Source of the DNA: Nitrospira sp.
Lineage (GTDB): Bacteria; Nitrospirota; Nitrospiria; Nitrospirales; Nitrospiraceae
Assembly: GCA_016873495.1 (NCBI GenBank)
Contig: VGXC01000026.1
Coordinates: forward strand, 1-46,907
Direction: 5' to 3'
Length of the DNA: 46,907 bases
Positions 27,910-35,518 of the stretch are shown here, in pieces. The stretch's first letter is position 1. The number at the start of each line of letters is the position of its first letter. The translations under genes were made by a program, and so were the position numbers. The notes beneath the pieces are model-generated. The model did no database searches, had not been told where the DNA came from, and worked only from the letters and a program-made list of their open reading frames with translations.

Positions 27910-28623
27910 GTGTCCACACCCGCCTGGCTCTTGAATTTCGACCGTCTGGACTATGCCCCGGCCTGGGACCTGCAACGTCGGCTGGTCGAGGAGCGGGTTG
28001 CCGACCGCTGCCCTGACACCCTGCTGCTGCTCGAACATGAGCCGGTGTTTACGGTCGGGCGACGCGGACAAACAGAACATTGGGCCGGACTTGCGGCCGA
28101 AGGCCGCATCGTCCATCACGTGGAGCGCGGCGGCTCGGTGACCTACCACGGCCCGGGTCAACTCGTCGGCTATCCGATCGTGCGGCTGACCGACCATTGC
28201 CCCGGCCCCAAGGCCTATATGCGCCTCCTCGAAGAGGTGGTGATTCGAACCCTGGCCGACTGGGGGATTGCCGGGAAGCGGGTGGAGCGGCTGCCGGGGG
28301 TCTGGGTCGGGGACGCCCCGCATGAAAAAATCGCCGCCATGGGAGTCCGCATCGACCGGGGCGTCACCATGCACGGGGTCGCCTTGAACGTAAACGTCGA
28401 TGTGACCCCGTTCGGCCGGATCACGCCTTGCGGCATCGTCGGCTGCCGGGTAACCTCCATGGCCGCGCGGCTGGGTCGGTCGGTGGACATGCGACTGGTG
28501 CGGCAGCGTGTGGCGGGACACTTCGGGCACCTGTTCGATCTCGACTGGACCGAACAGGAGCCGGTCGAGGCCTTCCTGCCGGCCGGCGTGGGGGGCGGGG
28601 GCGGCGAGGGAGGATTGGAGTGA
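27910..28623 (+). CDS. lipB: Octanoyltransferase LipB
   Basis: 237 residues. It transfers octanoyl from acyl carrier protein to lipoyl-dependent enzyme domains, the first step of lipoate synthesis. Conserved sequences: RGGSVTYHGPGQLVGYP (73-89), Lys140 in HEKIAAMGVRI, RGVTMHGVALNVNVD (150-164) and the catalytic Cys174 in TPCGIVGCRVTSM. Start is GTG 27910. The last 15 residues are Gly/Glu-rich. Its TGA overlaps the GTG start of the glutamate dehydrogenase gene (GTGA), so the two are coupled. lipA is not in the window. Confidence 0.95.
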   Translation: MSTPAWLLNFDRLDYAPAWDLQRRLVEERVADRCPDTLLLLEHEPVFTVGRRGQTEHWAGLAAEGRIVHHVERGGSVTYHGPGQLVGYPIVRLTDHCPGPKAYMRLLEEVVIRTLADWGIAGKRVERLPGVWVGDAPHEKIAAMGVRIDRGVTMHGVALNVNVDVTPFGRITPCGIVGCRVTSMAARLGRSVDMRLVRQRVAGHFGHLFDLDWTEQEPVEAFLPAGVGGGGGEGGLE

Positions 28624-29876
28624 GAGAACTGGACAATCATACGTTCCGCTTGGCCGTGGCTCAGTTCGACCAGGCGGCCGAGCGGATGAATCTGGATCCA
28701 AATCTTCGCGAGCGGCTGAAGCTGCCGGAGCGATCGCTGTTGGTCAACGTCCCCGTGCGAATGGATGACGGGACGGTCAAGATGTTTGCCGGCTACCGCG
28801 TGCAGCACGATTCGTCCCGCGGCCCGTCCAAGGGGGGGATTCGCTACCATCCGGAGGTGAGCCTGGGAGAAGTGGCGGCGCTGGCCATGTGGATGACCTG
28901 GAAATGCGCGTTGGCCGGGCTCCCTTACGGCGGGGCGAAAGGCGGCGTGCAGGTCAATCCCAAACAGCTTTCCCACGCCGAGTTGCAGCGGCTGACCAGG
29001 CGCTACGCCGCGGCGATTTTTCCGCTCATCGGGCCGGACAAAGACGTGCCGGCCCCAGACGTGGGGACGGACCCGCAGATCATGGCCTGGATGATGGACA
29101 CCTACAGCATGCAGGTCGGTTATGTGGTGCCGGGGGTGGTCACGGGCAAACCCCTCTCCATCGGCGGGAGCTTGGGACGCGAAGAGGCGACGGGCCGGGG
29201 CGTCGTGGATGTGACGCTGGAAGCCATGCGGCATCTGAAGCTGGATGTTCAGAAGGCCACGGTGGCGATTCAAGGATTCGGGAACGTGGGGGCCAACACG
29301 GCCCGCATCATGGCGGAAGCCGGGGCCAAGGTGGTGGCGGTCAGCGACGTCAGCGGCGGGATTTACAACGCCAAGGGGCTGAACATTCCCGAATTGCTGA
29401 CCTGGTATCGCGCGAACGGCCAGACGCTCGGCTCCTGCACAATGGGCGACCGCATCACCAACGAAGAACTGCTCACAAAGGACTGCACGGTTTTGGTGCC
29501 CGCCGCCCTCTCCGAGCAGATCACCGAGGCGAACGCCACGAAGATTTCCTGCCGGATTCTGGCCGAAGGGGCCAATGGCCCGACCACGCTGGAGGCGGAT
29601 CAGATTCTGACCGACAAGGGGGTCTTCATCATCCCGGACATTCTGGCCAATTCGGGCGGCGTCATCGTGTCCTATTTCGAATGGGTCCAGGACATGCAGC
29701 GTTTCTTCTGGAACTCCCTGGATATCCGGGACCGGCTGCACGAGATCATCACGGCGGCCTTCCACCGGACGTTGGAGTTTTCCCGGCAGCGCGGGGTGAC
29801 GATGCGGATGGCCGCGCTGATAAGCGGCATCGACAAAGTGGCGCAGGCGCATTTGGTGCGCGGGCTCTATCCGTAG
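28620..29876 (+). CDS. gdhA: Glu/Leu/Phe/Val-type glutamate dehydrogenase
   Basis: 418 residues, the length of hexameric NAD(P)-glutamate dehydrogenases. The catalytic lysine region is LPYGGAKGGV (102-111, Lys107). Substrate-binding GGIRYHPEVS lies at 72-81. The dinucleotide-binding loop is GFGNVG (about 219-224), followed by AVSDVSGGIYN. The C-terminal part has ILAEGANGPTT and PDILANSGGVIVSYFEW. It interconverts 2-oxoglutarate plus ammonium and glutamate. The start is GTG 28620, overlapping the lipB stop, with GGAGG upstream; the frame extends back into lipB but that part is non-coding. Cofactor preference is not assigned. Confidence 0.95.
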   Translation: MRELDNHTFRLAVAQFDQAAERMNLDPNLRERLKLPERSLLVNVPVRMDDGTVKMFAGYRVQHDSSRGPSKGGIRYHPEVSLGEVAALAMWMTWKCALAGLPYGGAKGGVQVNPKQLSHAELQRLTRRYAAAIFPLIGPDKDVPAPDVGTDPQIMAWMMDTYSMQVGYVVPGVVTGKPLSIGGSLGREEATGRGVVDVTLEAMRHLKLDVQKATVAIQGFGNVGANTARIMAEAGAKVVAVSDVSGGIYNAKGLNIPELLTWYRANGQTLGSCTMGDRITNEELLTKDCTVLVPAALSEQITEANATKISCRILAEGANGPTTLEADQILTDKGVFIIPDILANSGGVIVSYFEWVQDMQRFFWNSLDIRDRLHEIITAAFHRTLEFSRQRGVTMRMAALISGIDKVAQAHLVRGLYP

Positions 29877-29879
29877 AGG

Positions 29880-29978
29880 GCGATGAGTGGTAGGTGATGC
29901 GTGATGAGTATCGGAAGGAACGCATGAGAAAGCGACTCGCTACGGAACTGCTCATCACCGTTCGATCCTCGCCCATGA
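29880..29978. repeat. Inverted word block F (GTGATG theme)
   Basis: The left arm has GCGATGAGTGGTAGGTGATG then CGTGATGAGTATCG. The right arm has GCTCATCACCGTTCGATCC. GTGATGAG (29901-29908) and CTCATCAC (29951-29958) are exact inverted copies. The block lies three bases after the glutamate dehydrogenase stop and fills the gap to the next gene. Confidence 0.6.
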
Positions 29979-29988
29979 CCGGCCCACT

Positions 29989-30375
29989 ATGAAGTACGTC
30001 CTCGCCGCCATCGCCGGGATCTGGATGGCCGACGGGCTGGCCCTGTTGGTGGCGCCCCGTCTTGTGATTGCGCGGGTCCGAGAGGCGCTGGCTCTGTCCC
30101 CGACGCTGTTGCGCTGGGAAGGGGTGGCCGTCGGTCTGGGCCTCCTGCTCCTCTGGGGCGCCGCCGGCCTCCACTATGAGCCGCTCTGGATGGCGACGGG
30201 TTCGGCGATGGTCCTCAAAGGGGTCTTCCTGGCGTTCGGCCCGGAGGAGCAAAGAAAGAACGTGTTGGAATGGTGTCTGCAGCGGGAAGATGTGGATTAC
30301 CGATTTTGGGGCCTGGCCTTGTGCACGTTGGCGTTGCTCCTACTGCAGGCCTTGGGCTGGCTGGGGAACGAATGA
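29989..30375 (+). CDS. Small four-helix membrane protein, unknown function
   Basis: 128 residues with hydrophobic segments at about 5-22, 43-62, 66-84 and 105-123. Charged loops include FGPEEQRKNVLEWCLQREDVDYRFW. No family is recognised with confidence. The next gene starts two bases after its stop and encodes a protein of the same size and topology, so the pair is probably a paired or duplicated membrane unit. Confidence 0.7.
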   Translation: MKYVLAAIAGIWMADGLALLVAPRLVIARVREALALSPTLLRWEGVAVGLGLLLLWGAAGLHYEPLWMATGSAMVLKGVFLAFGPEEQRKNVLEWCLQREDVDYRFWGLALCTLALLLLQALGWLGNE

Positions 30376-30376
30376 G

Positions 30377-30769
30377 ATGATTCAGACGCTGCTCGTGGGC
30401 GGCCTCATCAGTGCGGTGTGGGTCGGGATCGGTGTGGCCATGATCGCGCTCCCCGCCTGGTGGCAGGCACGGATGCGGCGCGCCTTGGCCGATCCATTGG
30501 GCGGGCTGCTCACCGCGCAAGGCATGATTCTGGGCGGGTTGCTGCTGTTCCTGGGCGCGGCTCCTCTGCGGGGGGCTTGGTTGTGGGCCGTTCTCGGCGC
30601 GCTCGCGGCCATGAAGGGATTGCTGTGCCTGGGCGTCTCGGCGCCCTTGCGCGACCGATGGGTGGAGTGGTGGGGCCAACGTCCGTTCTGGTGGCACCGG
30701 GTGGCAGGGGTCCTCCTGCTGGCCTTCGGCACGTTGTTGGCGGTGGACACGTTGCAGGGCACGTTGTGA
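30377..30769 (+). CDS. Small membrane protein, likely paralogue or partner of the preceding one
   Basis: 130 residues with helices at about 4-25, 44-60, 65-84 and 107-126. Motifs shared in style with its neighbour are a loop after helix 1, a GL-G-LLL-GAAPL helix 2, A-MKG-L-LG in helix 3, and RDRWVEWWGQRPFWWHR before helix 4. ATG 30377 is the first start after the upstream stop. Its TGA overlaps the GTG of the next gene (GTGA). Function unknown. Confidence 0.7.
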   Translation: MIQTLLVGGLISAVWVGIGVAMIALPAWWQARMRRALADPLGGLLTAQGMILGGLLLFLGAAPLRGAWLWAVLGALAAMKGLLCLGVSAPLRDRWVEWWGQRPFWWHRVAGVLLLAFGTLLAVDTLQGTL

Positions 30770-31053
30770 ACGATCTCCTCGCACTCTGGCAGAAGCACAA
30801 GGGGTCTGATTGGCCGACCTTCTCCGATCCGAACCAGGGTGAGCTGATGACGCTGGATACGGTGATCAGCGGCTGCGTCACGTATTACCTGGATTCTGAA
30901 GAAGGACTCGACCCGCAGCGCGTCGTCATGTTGGAGGATTGTCTGGCCGATCTGAACGGGCTCTTGCCCGACCTCACCGATGAGGCCGCCGCCTACTTCG
31001 AACGGGCGCGCACCCTGGCGTGTCTGTTGCTGGCCGCTTCGCCCCGCCGCTGA
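30766..31053 (+). CDS. Small acidic soluble protein, unknown
   Basis: 95 residues starting at GTG 30766, which overlaps the upstream stop by four bases. The sequence is soluble, helical and acidic, with segments SGCVTYYLDSEEGLDPQ, VVMLEDCLADLNGLLPDLTDEAAAYFERARTLACLLL. The helical D/E-rich part suggests a protein-protein interaction domain, but no family was recognised. The tight coupling to two membrane proteins suggests a common function. A longer in-frame extension upstream is inside the neighbouring gene. Confidence 0.65.
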   Translation: MNDLLALWQKHKGSDWPTFSDPNQGELMTLDTVISGCVTYYLDSEEGLDPQRVVMLEDCLADLNGLLPDLTDEAAAYFERARTLACLLLAASPRR

Positions 31054-31055
31054 GC

Positions 31056-31697
31056 TCAAGCTTCCTGCGTCACCGGCGTTCCGCCGGCCGACCCCAGGCC
31101 GATCTCCGCTTGTAAGAACTGCACGGTCCGCACGCGCCCGTGAAATCCGACGAGCCTCGTTCCATCCGGGCGCACAAGCGCCGGGACTGCGCGGCAACCG
31201 CTCTGCTCCCACTCGCTCTGCCAGGCTGATGTTGGGGCGGCGATCTCATGCCGGTCCAGCCGCGCGAACGACAGACCGGTGAAGCCCGCCTCCGCGGCGA
31301 GGCGATCGAGCGTCTCGAACTCGGACAGGTCCGCGCCGCGGCACCAGAAGGCGCGATAGAGCGAATCCTTGAAGACATAGCCTCGCCGCCGGTCCATCCC
31401 CAAGGCCAGGGCCGCGGCGCGGATGGCTCTCGTGGTGTTCGGCTTCCCGGTCGGCGCCTCGATCGGCAGCTCCGGTGCCAGCCGGCGCACCGCCGCTACT
31501 TCCCGCTCCAGGGCCTCCGTCAACTCCCCGTTCCATGCGACCAGGGGCGCGGGCAGCCCCGGAGCATGTTGGACGCCCCGCCAAGAGAGGCGCTCGGCGA
31601 TGTCCAGCCGATGGAGCTCTTCGTTGAGGGCATAACAGAAGGGACAGTTAAAATCGCTGTAGACGACGATGGGGGCTGGCACGCCGACTCCTCGCAT
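31056..31697 (-). CDS. DsbA-family thioredoxin-fold oxidoreductase (cytoplasmic)
   Basis: 213 residues starting PIVVYSDFNCPFCYAL, a thioredoxin fold with CPFC at about 18-21. The insert helical domain covers about 60-140, with GKPNTTRAIRAAALAL as in FrnE-like DsbA relatives. The cis-proline region is CRAVPALV (about 167-174). There is no signal peptide, so it acts in the cytoplasm. It converges with the preceding gene with a two-base gap. It is separated from the hemoglobin gene upstream by a strong hairpin at 31707-31742, so it may be expressed only by read-through or from its own promoter. Confidence 0.83.
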   Translation of the reverse strand: MRGVGVPAPIVVYSDFNCPFCYALNEELHRLDIAERLSWRGVQHAPGLPAPLVAWNGELTEALEREVAAVRRLAPELPIEAPTGKPNTTRAIRAAALALGMDRRRGYVFKDSLYRAFWCRGADLSEFETLDRLAAEAGFTGLSFARLDRHEIAAPTSAWQSEWEQSGCRAVPALVRPDGTRLVGFHGRVRTVQFLQAEIGLGSAGGTPVTQEA

Positions 31698-31706
31698 TGC
31701 CGAAAC

Positions 31707-31742
31707 GGCAGCGGGCGAGGCGGTTACGCCTCGCCCGCTGCC
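31707..31742 (-). terminator. Strong hairpin between the hemoglobin and DsbA-like genes
   Basis: GGCAGCGGGCGAGGCG (31707-31722) and its exact complement CGCCTCGCCCGCTGCC (31727-31742) enclose a 4-nt loop: a perfect 16-bp stem 13 bp after the hemoglobin stop. The minus-strand tail is GTTTCG, so termination is likely but the T-run is short. Confidence 0.75.
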
Positions 31743-31755
31743 TTGTCCGGATGGC

Positions 31756-32223
31756 TCAGGGCACTTCCACGATGTCTTGCTTCATCGGACCCAGAAGGCC
31801 CAGGAGTTCCTTCTTCTCCGCCTCGGGCACGTTGAATGTGTTCAAGGCCTTGACCAGATCCTCCACGAGGGCGGTGAAATCCGCATTCGAGATCTTCATA
31901 CCCGCATGGGTGGTCTTCATGTCGCGGCCCGTATAGGTGCAGGGCCCCCCGGAGGCCATGCAGACCTGATCGACCAGATGCCGCTTCAGCTTGGGGATGT
32001 CTGTCGTGACGAAGCGACCGTTGATGCGCTGGTCCTGGGCCACGTTGGCGACGAATTGATCCACCACGGCGGTGATCGCCGTCTTGCCCCCCAGCCGCTT
32101 GTAGAGGGATGCGGCCGGCGCGGACTCCATCGTGCTGCAGCCCAGGCTGCCCAGAAGCAGCCCGGCCAGAGCCAGGGCGCCGATCGTCCGACGAGAACCG
32201 ATGCGTGCCGACGTGCTGTTCAC
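31756..32223 (-). CDS. Truncated hemoglobin (group I) as a lipoprotein
   Basis: 155 residues. A signal peptide ends with the lipobox LGSLGC (Cys29). The globin starts at SLYKRLGGKTAITAVVDQFV (about 39-58). His106 in TTHAGMKIS is the proximal haem ligand. PCTYTGRDM (94-102) is the typical group I E-F region. The GTG at 32223 follows AAGGAGG. Most truncated hemoglobins are cytoplasmic; a lipid-anchored form would bind O2 or NO, or handle peroxide, in the envelope. It is divergent from an OxyR-type regulator, which suggests oxidative-stress control. A hairpin lies in its leader. Confidence 0.9.
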   Translation of the reverse strand: MNSTSARIGSRRTIGALALAGLLLGSLGCSTMESAPAASLYKRLGGKTAITAVVDQFVANVAQDQRINGRFVTTDIPKLKRHLVDQVCMASGGPCTYTGRDMKTTHAGMKISNADFTALVEDLVKALNTFNVPEAEKKELLGLLGPMKQDIVEVP

Positions 32224-32243
32224 TGATGCCTCCTTTGCTAATG

Positions 32244-32264
32244 GCCGCGCCGATTCGGCGCGGC
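32244..32264 (-). promoter_or_regulatory. Leader hairpin before the hemoglobin Shine-Dalgarno
   Basis: GCCGCGCCG (32244-32252) pairs perfectly with CGGCGCGGC (32256-32264) around ATT. It lies about 10 bp upstream of the AAGGAGG site of the hemoglobin gene, so it would sit in its 5' leader. Confidence 0.4.
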
Positions 32265-32303
32265 TTGTGCGTGGTTGACGAGGCGACTGTAACGGGCCTA
32301 AGA

Positions 32304-32333
32304 TGCATAGGTCCAATACATTGTTTTGATCAA
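32304..32333 (-). promoter_or_regulatory. Possible promoter of the hemoglobin gene
   Basis: On the minus strand TTGATC (32333-32328) and TATGCA (32309-32304) are separated by 18 bp. The OxyR-like box lies directly upstream of the -35. Confidence 0.35.
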
Positions 32334-32337
32334 TACG

Positions 32338-32352
32338 ATAGGTTTTATCTAT
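32338..32352. promoter_or_regulatory. LysR/OxyR-type operator ATAG-N7-CTAT
   Basis: ATAG (32338-32341), seven bases, CTAT (32349-32352) is the OxyR half-operator form. A degenerate second copy, ATAG-N7-ACAT, lies at 32307-32321. The site is between the divergent hemoglobin and oxyR-like genes, 21 bp before the regulator start. Confidence 0.5.
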
Positions 32353-32373
32353 GGTATTTGCCGGAGGGTCGTT

Positions 32374-33291
32374 ATGGAAATGCGACAGTTGCGGTATTTT
32401 CTGGCTGTGGCCGAAGCGCAGAACTTCACGCGGGCGGCTGAGGCCGTGCACGTGTCCCAGCCGTCACTCTCGGTTCAGATCGCGGCCTTGGAAGAAGAAC
32501 TCGGCGCCCCGCTCTTCGACCGTCTCGGCCGGCGCGTCGCCCTGACCCAGGCCGGCCAGGTCCTTCGGGAGCATGCGCAGCAGGCCTTGCGGGAGCTCGA
32601 GCAAGGGACGCAAGCCATCCATGCCCTCACGGGCGGGGAGCGCGGCCGTCTGTTGGTCGGCGCCCTATCCACCGTGAATGCCTACCTGATCCCGCCGCTG
32701 GTCTCCCGGTTCCGGCAGCGCTTTCCCCAGGTCCAGCTCCAGATACAGGCTCGTCCTTCCGCCGACATCGTGGCGGATCTTCTGGCGAACCGTCTGGACT
32801 TGGGCCTCTGCCTCCTTCCGGTCGGGAGCGACCGCCTGATCACGAGCCGCCTCTTCGAGGAAACCCTCTGCCTGGTGGCGCCTGCCGGATTCCGACGCAA
32901 GGGCAGCCGCATGAAAATGCGGGACCTGGCCGGCCTTCCGTTGATCCTGATGCCGGCCGACTATTGTTTGCGGAAGATGGTCGAGGCGGAATGTGCGGAG
33001 GCGGGCGTGCGCCCGCAAGTGTCCATCGAGATGACGTCGCCGGAGGGCATCCTGGAGGCGGTGAAACAGGGGGCGGGATTGACGATCCTGCCGGAGCTGT
33101 TCGTCCGGCATCGGCTGGCCGGCGGCGCCCTGCGATTCATCGAACTGTACGATCCGGCGCCCAAACATCCGGTCGGCTTGGCGCACCTCGCCACCCGGCA
33201 CTTGGGCCTGGCCGCGCAGGAATTCATCCGTCTCTGCCGCAGCACTTTGGCCGATTTGCACGTAGACGGATCAACGAAAGCGGCCAATTGA
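32374..33291 (+). CDS. oxyR: OxyR-type LysR regulator
   Basis: 305 residues: an N-terminal LysR winged helix (MEMRQLRYFLAVAEAQNFTRAA, then SQPSLSVQIAALEEELG) and an effector domain. Cys198 and Cys207 lie in CLRKMVEAEC, matching the E. coli OxyR redox pair Cys199/Cys208 in position, spacing (eight between) and the CLR motif. The residue before the first Cys is Tyr instead of His. Thr100 is also conserved. It is expected to sense peroxide by disulfide formation. Start ATG 32374 gives the standard N-terminus and has GGAGG 7-8 bases upstream. It probably controls itself and the divergent hemoglobin gene. Confidence 0.82.
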   Translation: MEMRQLRYFLAVAEAQNFTRAAEAVHVSQPSLSVQIAALEEELGAPLFDRLGRRVALTQAGQVLREHAQQALRELEQGTQAIHALTGGERGRLLVGALSTVNAYLIPPLVSRFRQRFPQVQLQIQARPSADIVADLLANRLDLGLCLLPVGSDRLITSRLFEETLCLVAPAGFRRKGSRMKMRDLAGLPLILMPADYCLRKMVEAECAEAGVRPQVSIEMTSPEGILEAVKQGAGLTILPELFVRHRLAGGALRFIELYDPAPKHPVGLAHLATRHLGLAAQEFIRLCRSTLADLHVDGSTKAAN

Positions 33292-33576
33292 TCTCCAACG
33301 GTCATTTTCTATTCTCCCATTACCGTGTTGGCTGGAAGGGATGGGCACGGAGGGCGTCGCCATAGCGGGAGAGGGATATCGTCCGGCAATGACGCTGCCG
33401 CGCGCTGTTCCGGTGGTTCGAAGAGGCGCGTGGCCAATCCCATGAGATCGTAAGCCACTTTTCAACAACGCATTGTGGCGATCCCTGAGTTGCCCGCCCT
33501 TCGTCAGCCAACGCCTCCTCCCACACTTGCGCAGGGTTTCCGGATATGGCATCATGCCGGCCTTCGGAGTTGCCTT

Positions 33577-34011
33577 ATGGCGAACCTCATGGAATACGTC
33601 GGCTGCGTCCATATCTTTTTGGGCCCCTACCGAGGAAACCCCATTGCGCTCTATTTGAACCGGGGTGAAAGCTCCTGCCAGATCAGCCCCAGAGCCTATC
33701 CCTGGAACGACGTGGTGGGCAAGGGCGAGACGCCGAACAAGGCCGCCGCCGACTTCGAAGACAAGTGGAAAACCAAGGGGCTTGCGGCGGACATGTACTC
33801 AGGCCCTTCCTGGGAGGGTGGGATCAAGCCGGAACGGCCGGCTCCGCCGAAGCCGGCCGCGCCTCCTCCCAAGCCGGCCGCTGCCGCGCCGGCTGCCGGA
33901 GCCGGCGCTCCCGTGGCCTCTCCCGCTCCCGCCAGGCCGGTTGCGGCGCCTGCTGCGGCCCAGCCGACCATCCCGTCCCAGTCGGGGCCCCCTGCGTCAG
34001 ACCCCAACTAA
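33577..34011 (+). CDS. Small protein with Pro/Ala-rich tail, unknown
   Basis: 144 residues from ATG 33577. The first 85 residues are compact: MEYVGCVHIFLGPYRGNPI, RGESSCQISPRAYPWNDVV, ADFEDKWKTKGLAADMYSGPSWEGG. The C-terminal 55 are a low-complexity Pro/Ala/Lys linker (PPKPAAPPPKPAAAAP and similar), like spacer arms of envelope proteins. No signal peptide or family is recognised. The frame extends upstream, but that part reads as non-coding. Confidence 0.55.
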   Translation: MANLMEYVGCVHIFLGPYRGNPIALYLNRGESSCQISPRAYPWNDVVGKGETPNKAAADFEDKWKTKGLAADMYSGPSWEGGIKPERPAPPKPAAPPPKPAAAAPAAGAGAPVASPAPARPVAAPAAAQPTIPSQSGPPASDPN

Positions 34012-34019
34012 CCTCGGCA

Positions 34020-34111
34020 GAATTGATTGATTTGTTGATCGGCTGATTTGCCGATCGAAAGCAGTCGCCCTCGCTTCAATCGGACAATCATCCAATCGCT
34101 CAATCGTCGAT
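34020..34111. repeat. Inverted word block G (TTGATTGAT / CAATCATCCAATC theme)
   Basis: The left arm repeats TTGAT/CTGATT words (AATTGATTGATTTGTTGATC then GGCTGATTTG). The right arm repeats CAATC words (TTCAATCGGACAATCATCC then AATCGCTCAATCGTCGAT). The two are inverted versions of one theme. It lies between two convergent genes, and the right arm encodes the last residues (NIDD) of the permease. Confidence 0.55.
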
Positions 34112-35518
34112 GTTCTGGGCCAGCCGGCTGTGGTGCTTCCCGTAGAGGAAGTAGATCACCGTGCCGATCACGCTCCACACCCCGAACCGAATCCAGGTCA
34201 CCGTCGGCAGGAATGCCATCAGCCCCAAACAGGCCGCCATACCCAGCAGCGGAATCCAGGGCATGCACCGGATGCGGAAGGGCCGTGGCTGATCCGGCTT
34301 GGTCCGCCGCAGCACGAGCACCGCCGCGCAGACCAGGACAAAGGCAAAGAGGGTGCCGATGTTGGTCATGTCCGCCGCCTCGCCGATCTGGACGAAGGCG
34401 GCCATACCGGCCACGCCGAGGCCGGTCAAGACCGTCGCATGGTGAGGGGTGCCGAATCGGGGGTGGACGGCGGAGAGCCAGGGGCCCAGCAACTGATCGC
34501 GCGACATGGCGAAGAAGACGCGGATCTGCCCGATCATCATGACGAACAGGACGCTCGTAATCCCCGCCAGGGCGCCGGTGGCGACCAGGGCCGCGCCCCA
34601 GCGAAAGCCGGACACGCGCAGGGCCTCGGCGACCGGCGCATGGATGTCGATCTGCCGGTAGGGGATCATGCCGGTCAGGACGGCCGACACCAGCACATAC
34701 AGGACCGTGCAGAGGCCGAGCGACGCGATGATGCCGACGGGCAAGTCTTTCTGCGGATTCTTCGCCTCCTCCGCCGTGGTGGAGACGGCGTCGAAGCCGA
34801 TAAAAGCGAAGAAGACGATCGCCGCCGCCGCGCCCACACCCTGAAATCCGTTCGGCATGAACGGAGTCCAGTTGGCCGGCTCGACCGATGAAGCGCCCAC
34901 GGCGATGAAAAAGACGATCACGGCGAGCTTGATCATGACGATCACGCCGGTGGCCCTGGCGCTTTCTTTCATCCCGCGCACGAGGACCGCCGTCACGCAG
35001 AGCACGATAATCACCGCCGGCAGGTTGATCAGACCCCCGTCCACGCCCGGCGGATGAGTGGCCCAGGTCGGCAGGTGGAGGCCGAGCGTTTTCAAGACGT
35101 TGTTGAAGTAGCCGGACCAGCCGATGGCGACCACGACGCAGGCGACGCCATATTCCAGAATCAGATTCCACCCGGTGATCCAGGCCAGAAACTCGCCCAG
35201 CGTCGCATAGGAATAGGTGTAGGCGCTGCCGGCCACCGGCATCATCGCGGCGAACTCGGCATAGCAGAGGGCGGCCAGCGCACAAGCTACCCCGGACAGG
35301 ATGAACGACAGGACGATACCGGGACCGGCGCCGGGCCGGTTGGCGTCCCCGACCACGGCCGTGCCGACCAGCACGAAGATGCCCGTGCCGATGATGCCCC
35401 CGATGCCGAGCGCCGTCAGGTCCCAGACCGAGAGGGATTTTTTCAGCCGATGCTTCGGATGGTTGCTGTCGGCGAGAATCTGCTCGATGGATTTGGTCCG
35501 GAAGAGAGCATTAGCCAC
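34100..35518 (-). CDS. APC-superfamily amino-acid permease
   Basis: About 472 residues with 12 hydrophobic segments. The N-terminus has LKKSLSVWDLTALGIGGIIGTGIFVLVG, the TM1 GIG-IIGTGIF substrate-binding signature. Further motifs are AGSAYTYSYATLGEFLAWITGWNLILEY, FFAFIGFDAVSTTAEEAKNP and FFAMSRDQLLGPWLSAVHPRFGTPH. The layout is that of CAT-like (YfnA-type) cationic amino-acid transporters. The start GTG 35518 is the first plausible one and overlaps the preceding stop by eight bases, so it is coupled to the amidotransferase gene. Substrate unknown. Confidence 0.92.
   Translation of the reverse strand: MANALFRTKSIEQILADSNHPKHRLKKSLSVWDLTALGIGGIIGTGIFVLVGTAVVGDANRPGAGPGIVLSFILSGVACALAALCYAEFAAMMPVAGSAYTYSYATLGEFLAWITGWNLILEYGVACVVVAIGWSGYFNNVLKTLGLHLPTWATHPPGVDGGLINLPAVIIVLCVTAVLVRGMKESARATGVIVMIKLAVIVFFIAVGASSVEPANWTPFMPNGFQGVGAAAAIVFFAFIGFDAVSTTAEEAKNPQKDLPVGIIASLGLCTVLYVLVSAVLTGMIPYRQIDIHAPVAEALRVSGFRWGAALVATGALAGITSVLFVMMIGQIRVFFAMSRDQLLGPWLSAVHPRFGTPHHATVLTGLGVAGMAAFVQIGEAADMTNIGTLFAFVLVCAAVLVLRRTKPDQPRPFRIRCMPWIPLLGMAACLGLMAFLPTVTWIRFGVWSVIGTVIYFLYGKHHSRLAQNIDD

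Noticed and set aside
28215-29852. 545-codon minus-strand open frame
   Set aside because: Antisense to lipB and glutamate dehydrogenase, both of which have full family motifs.
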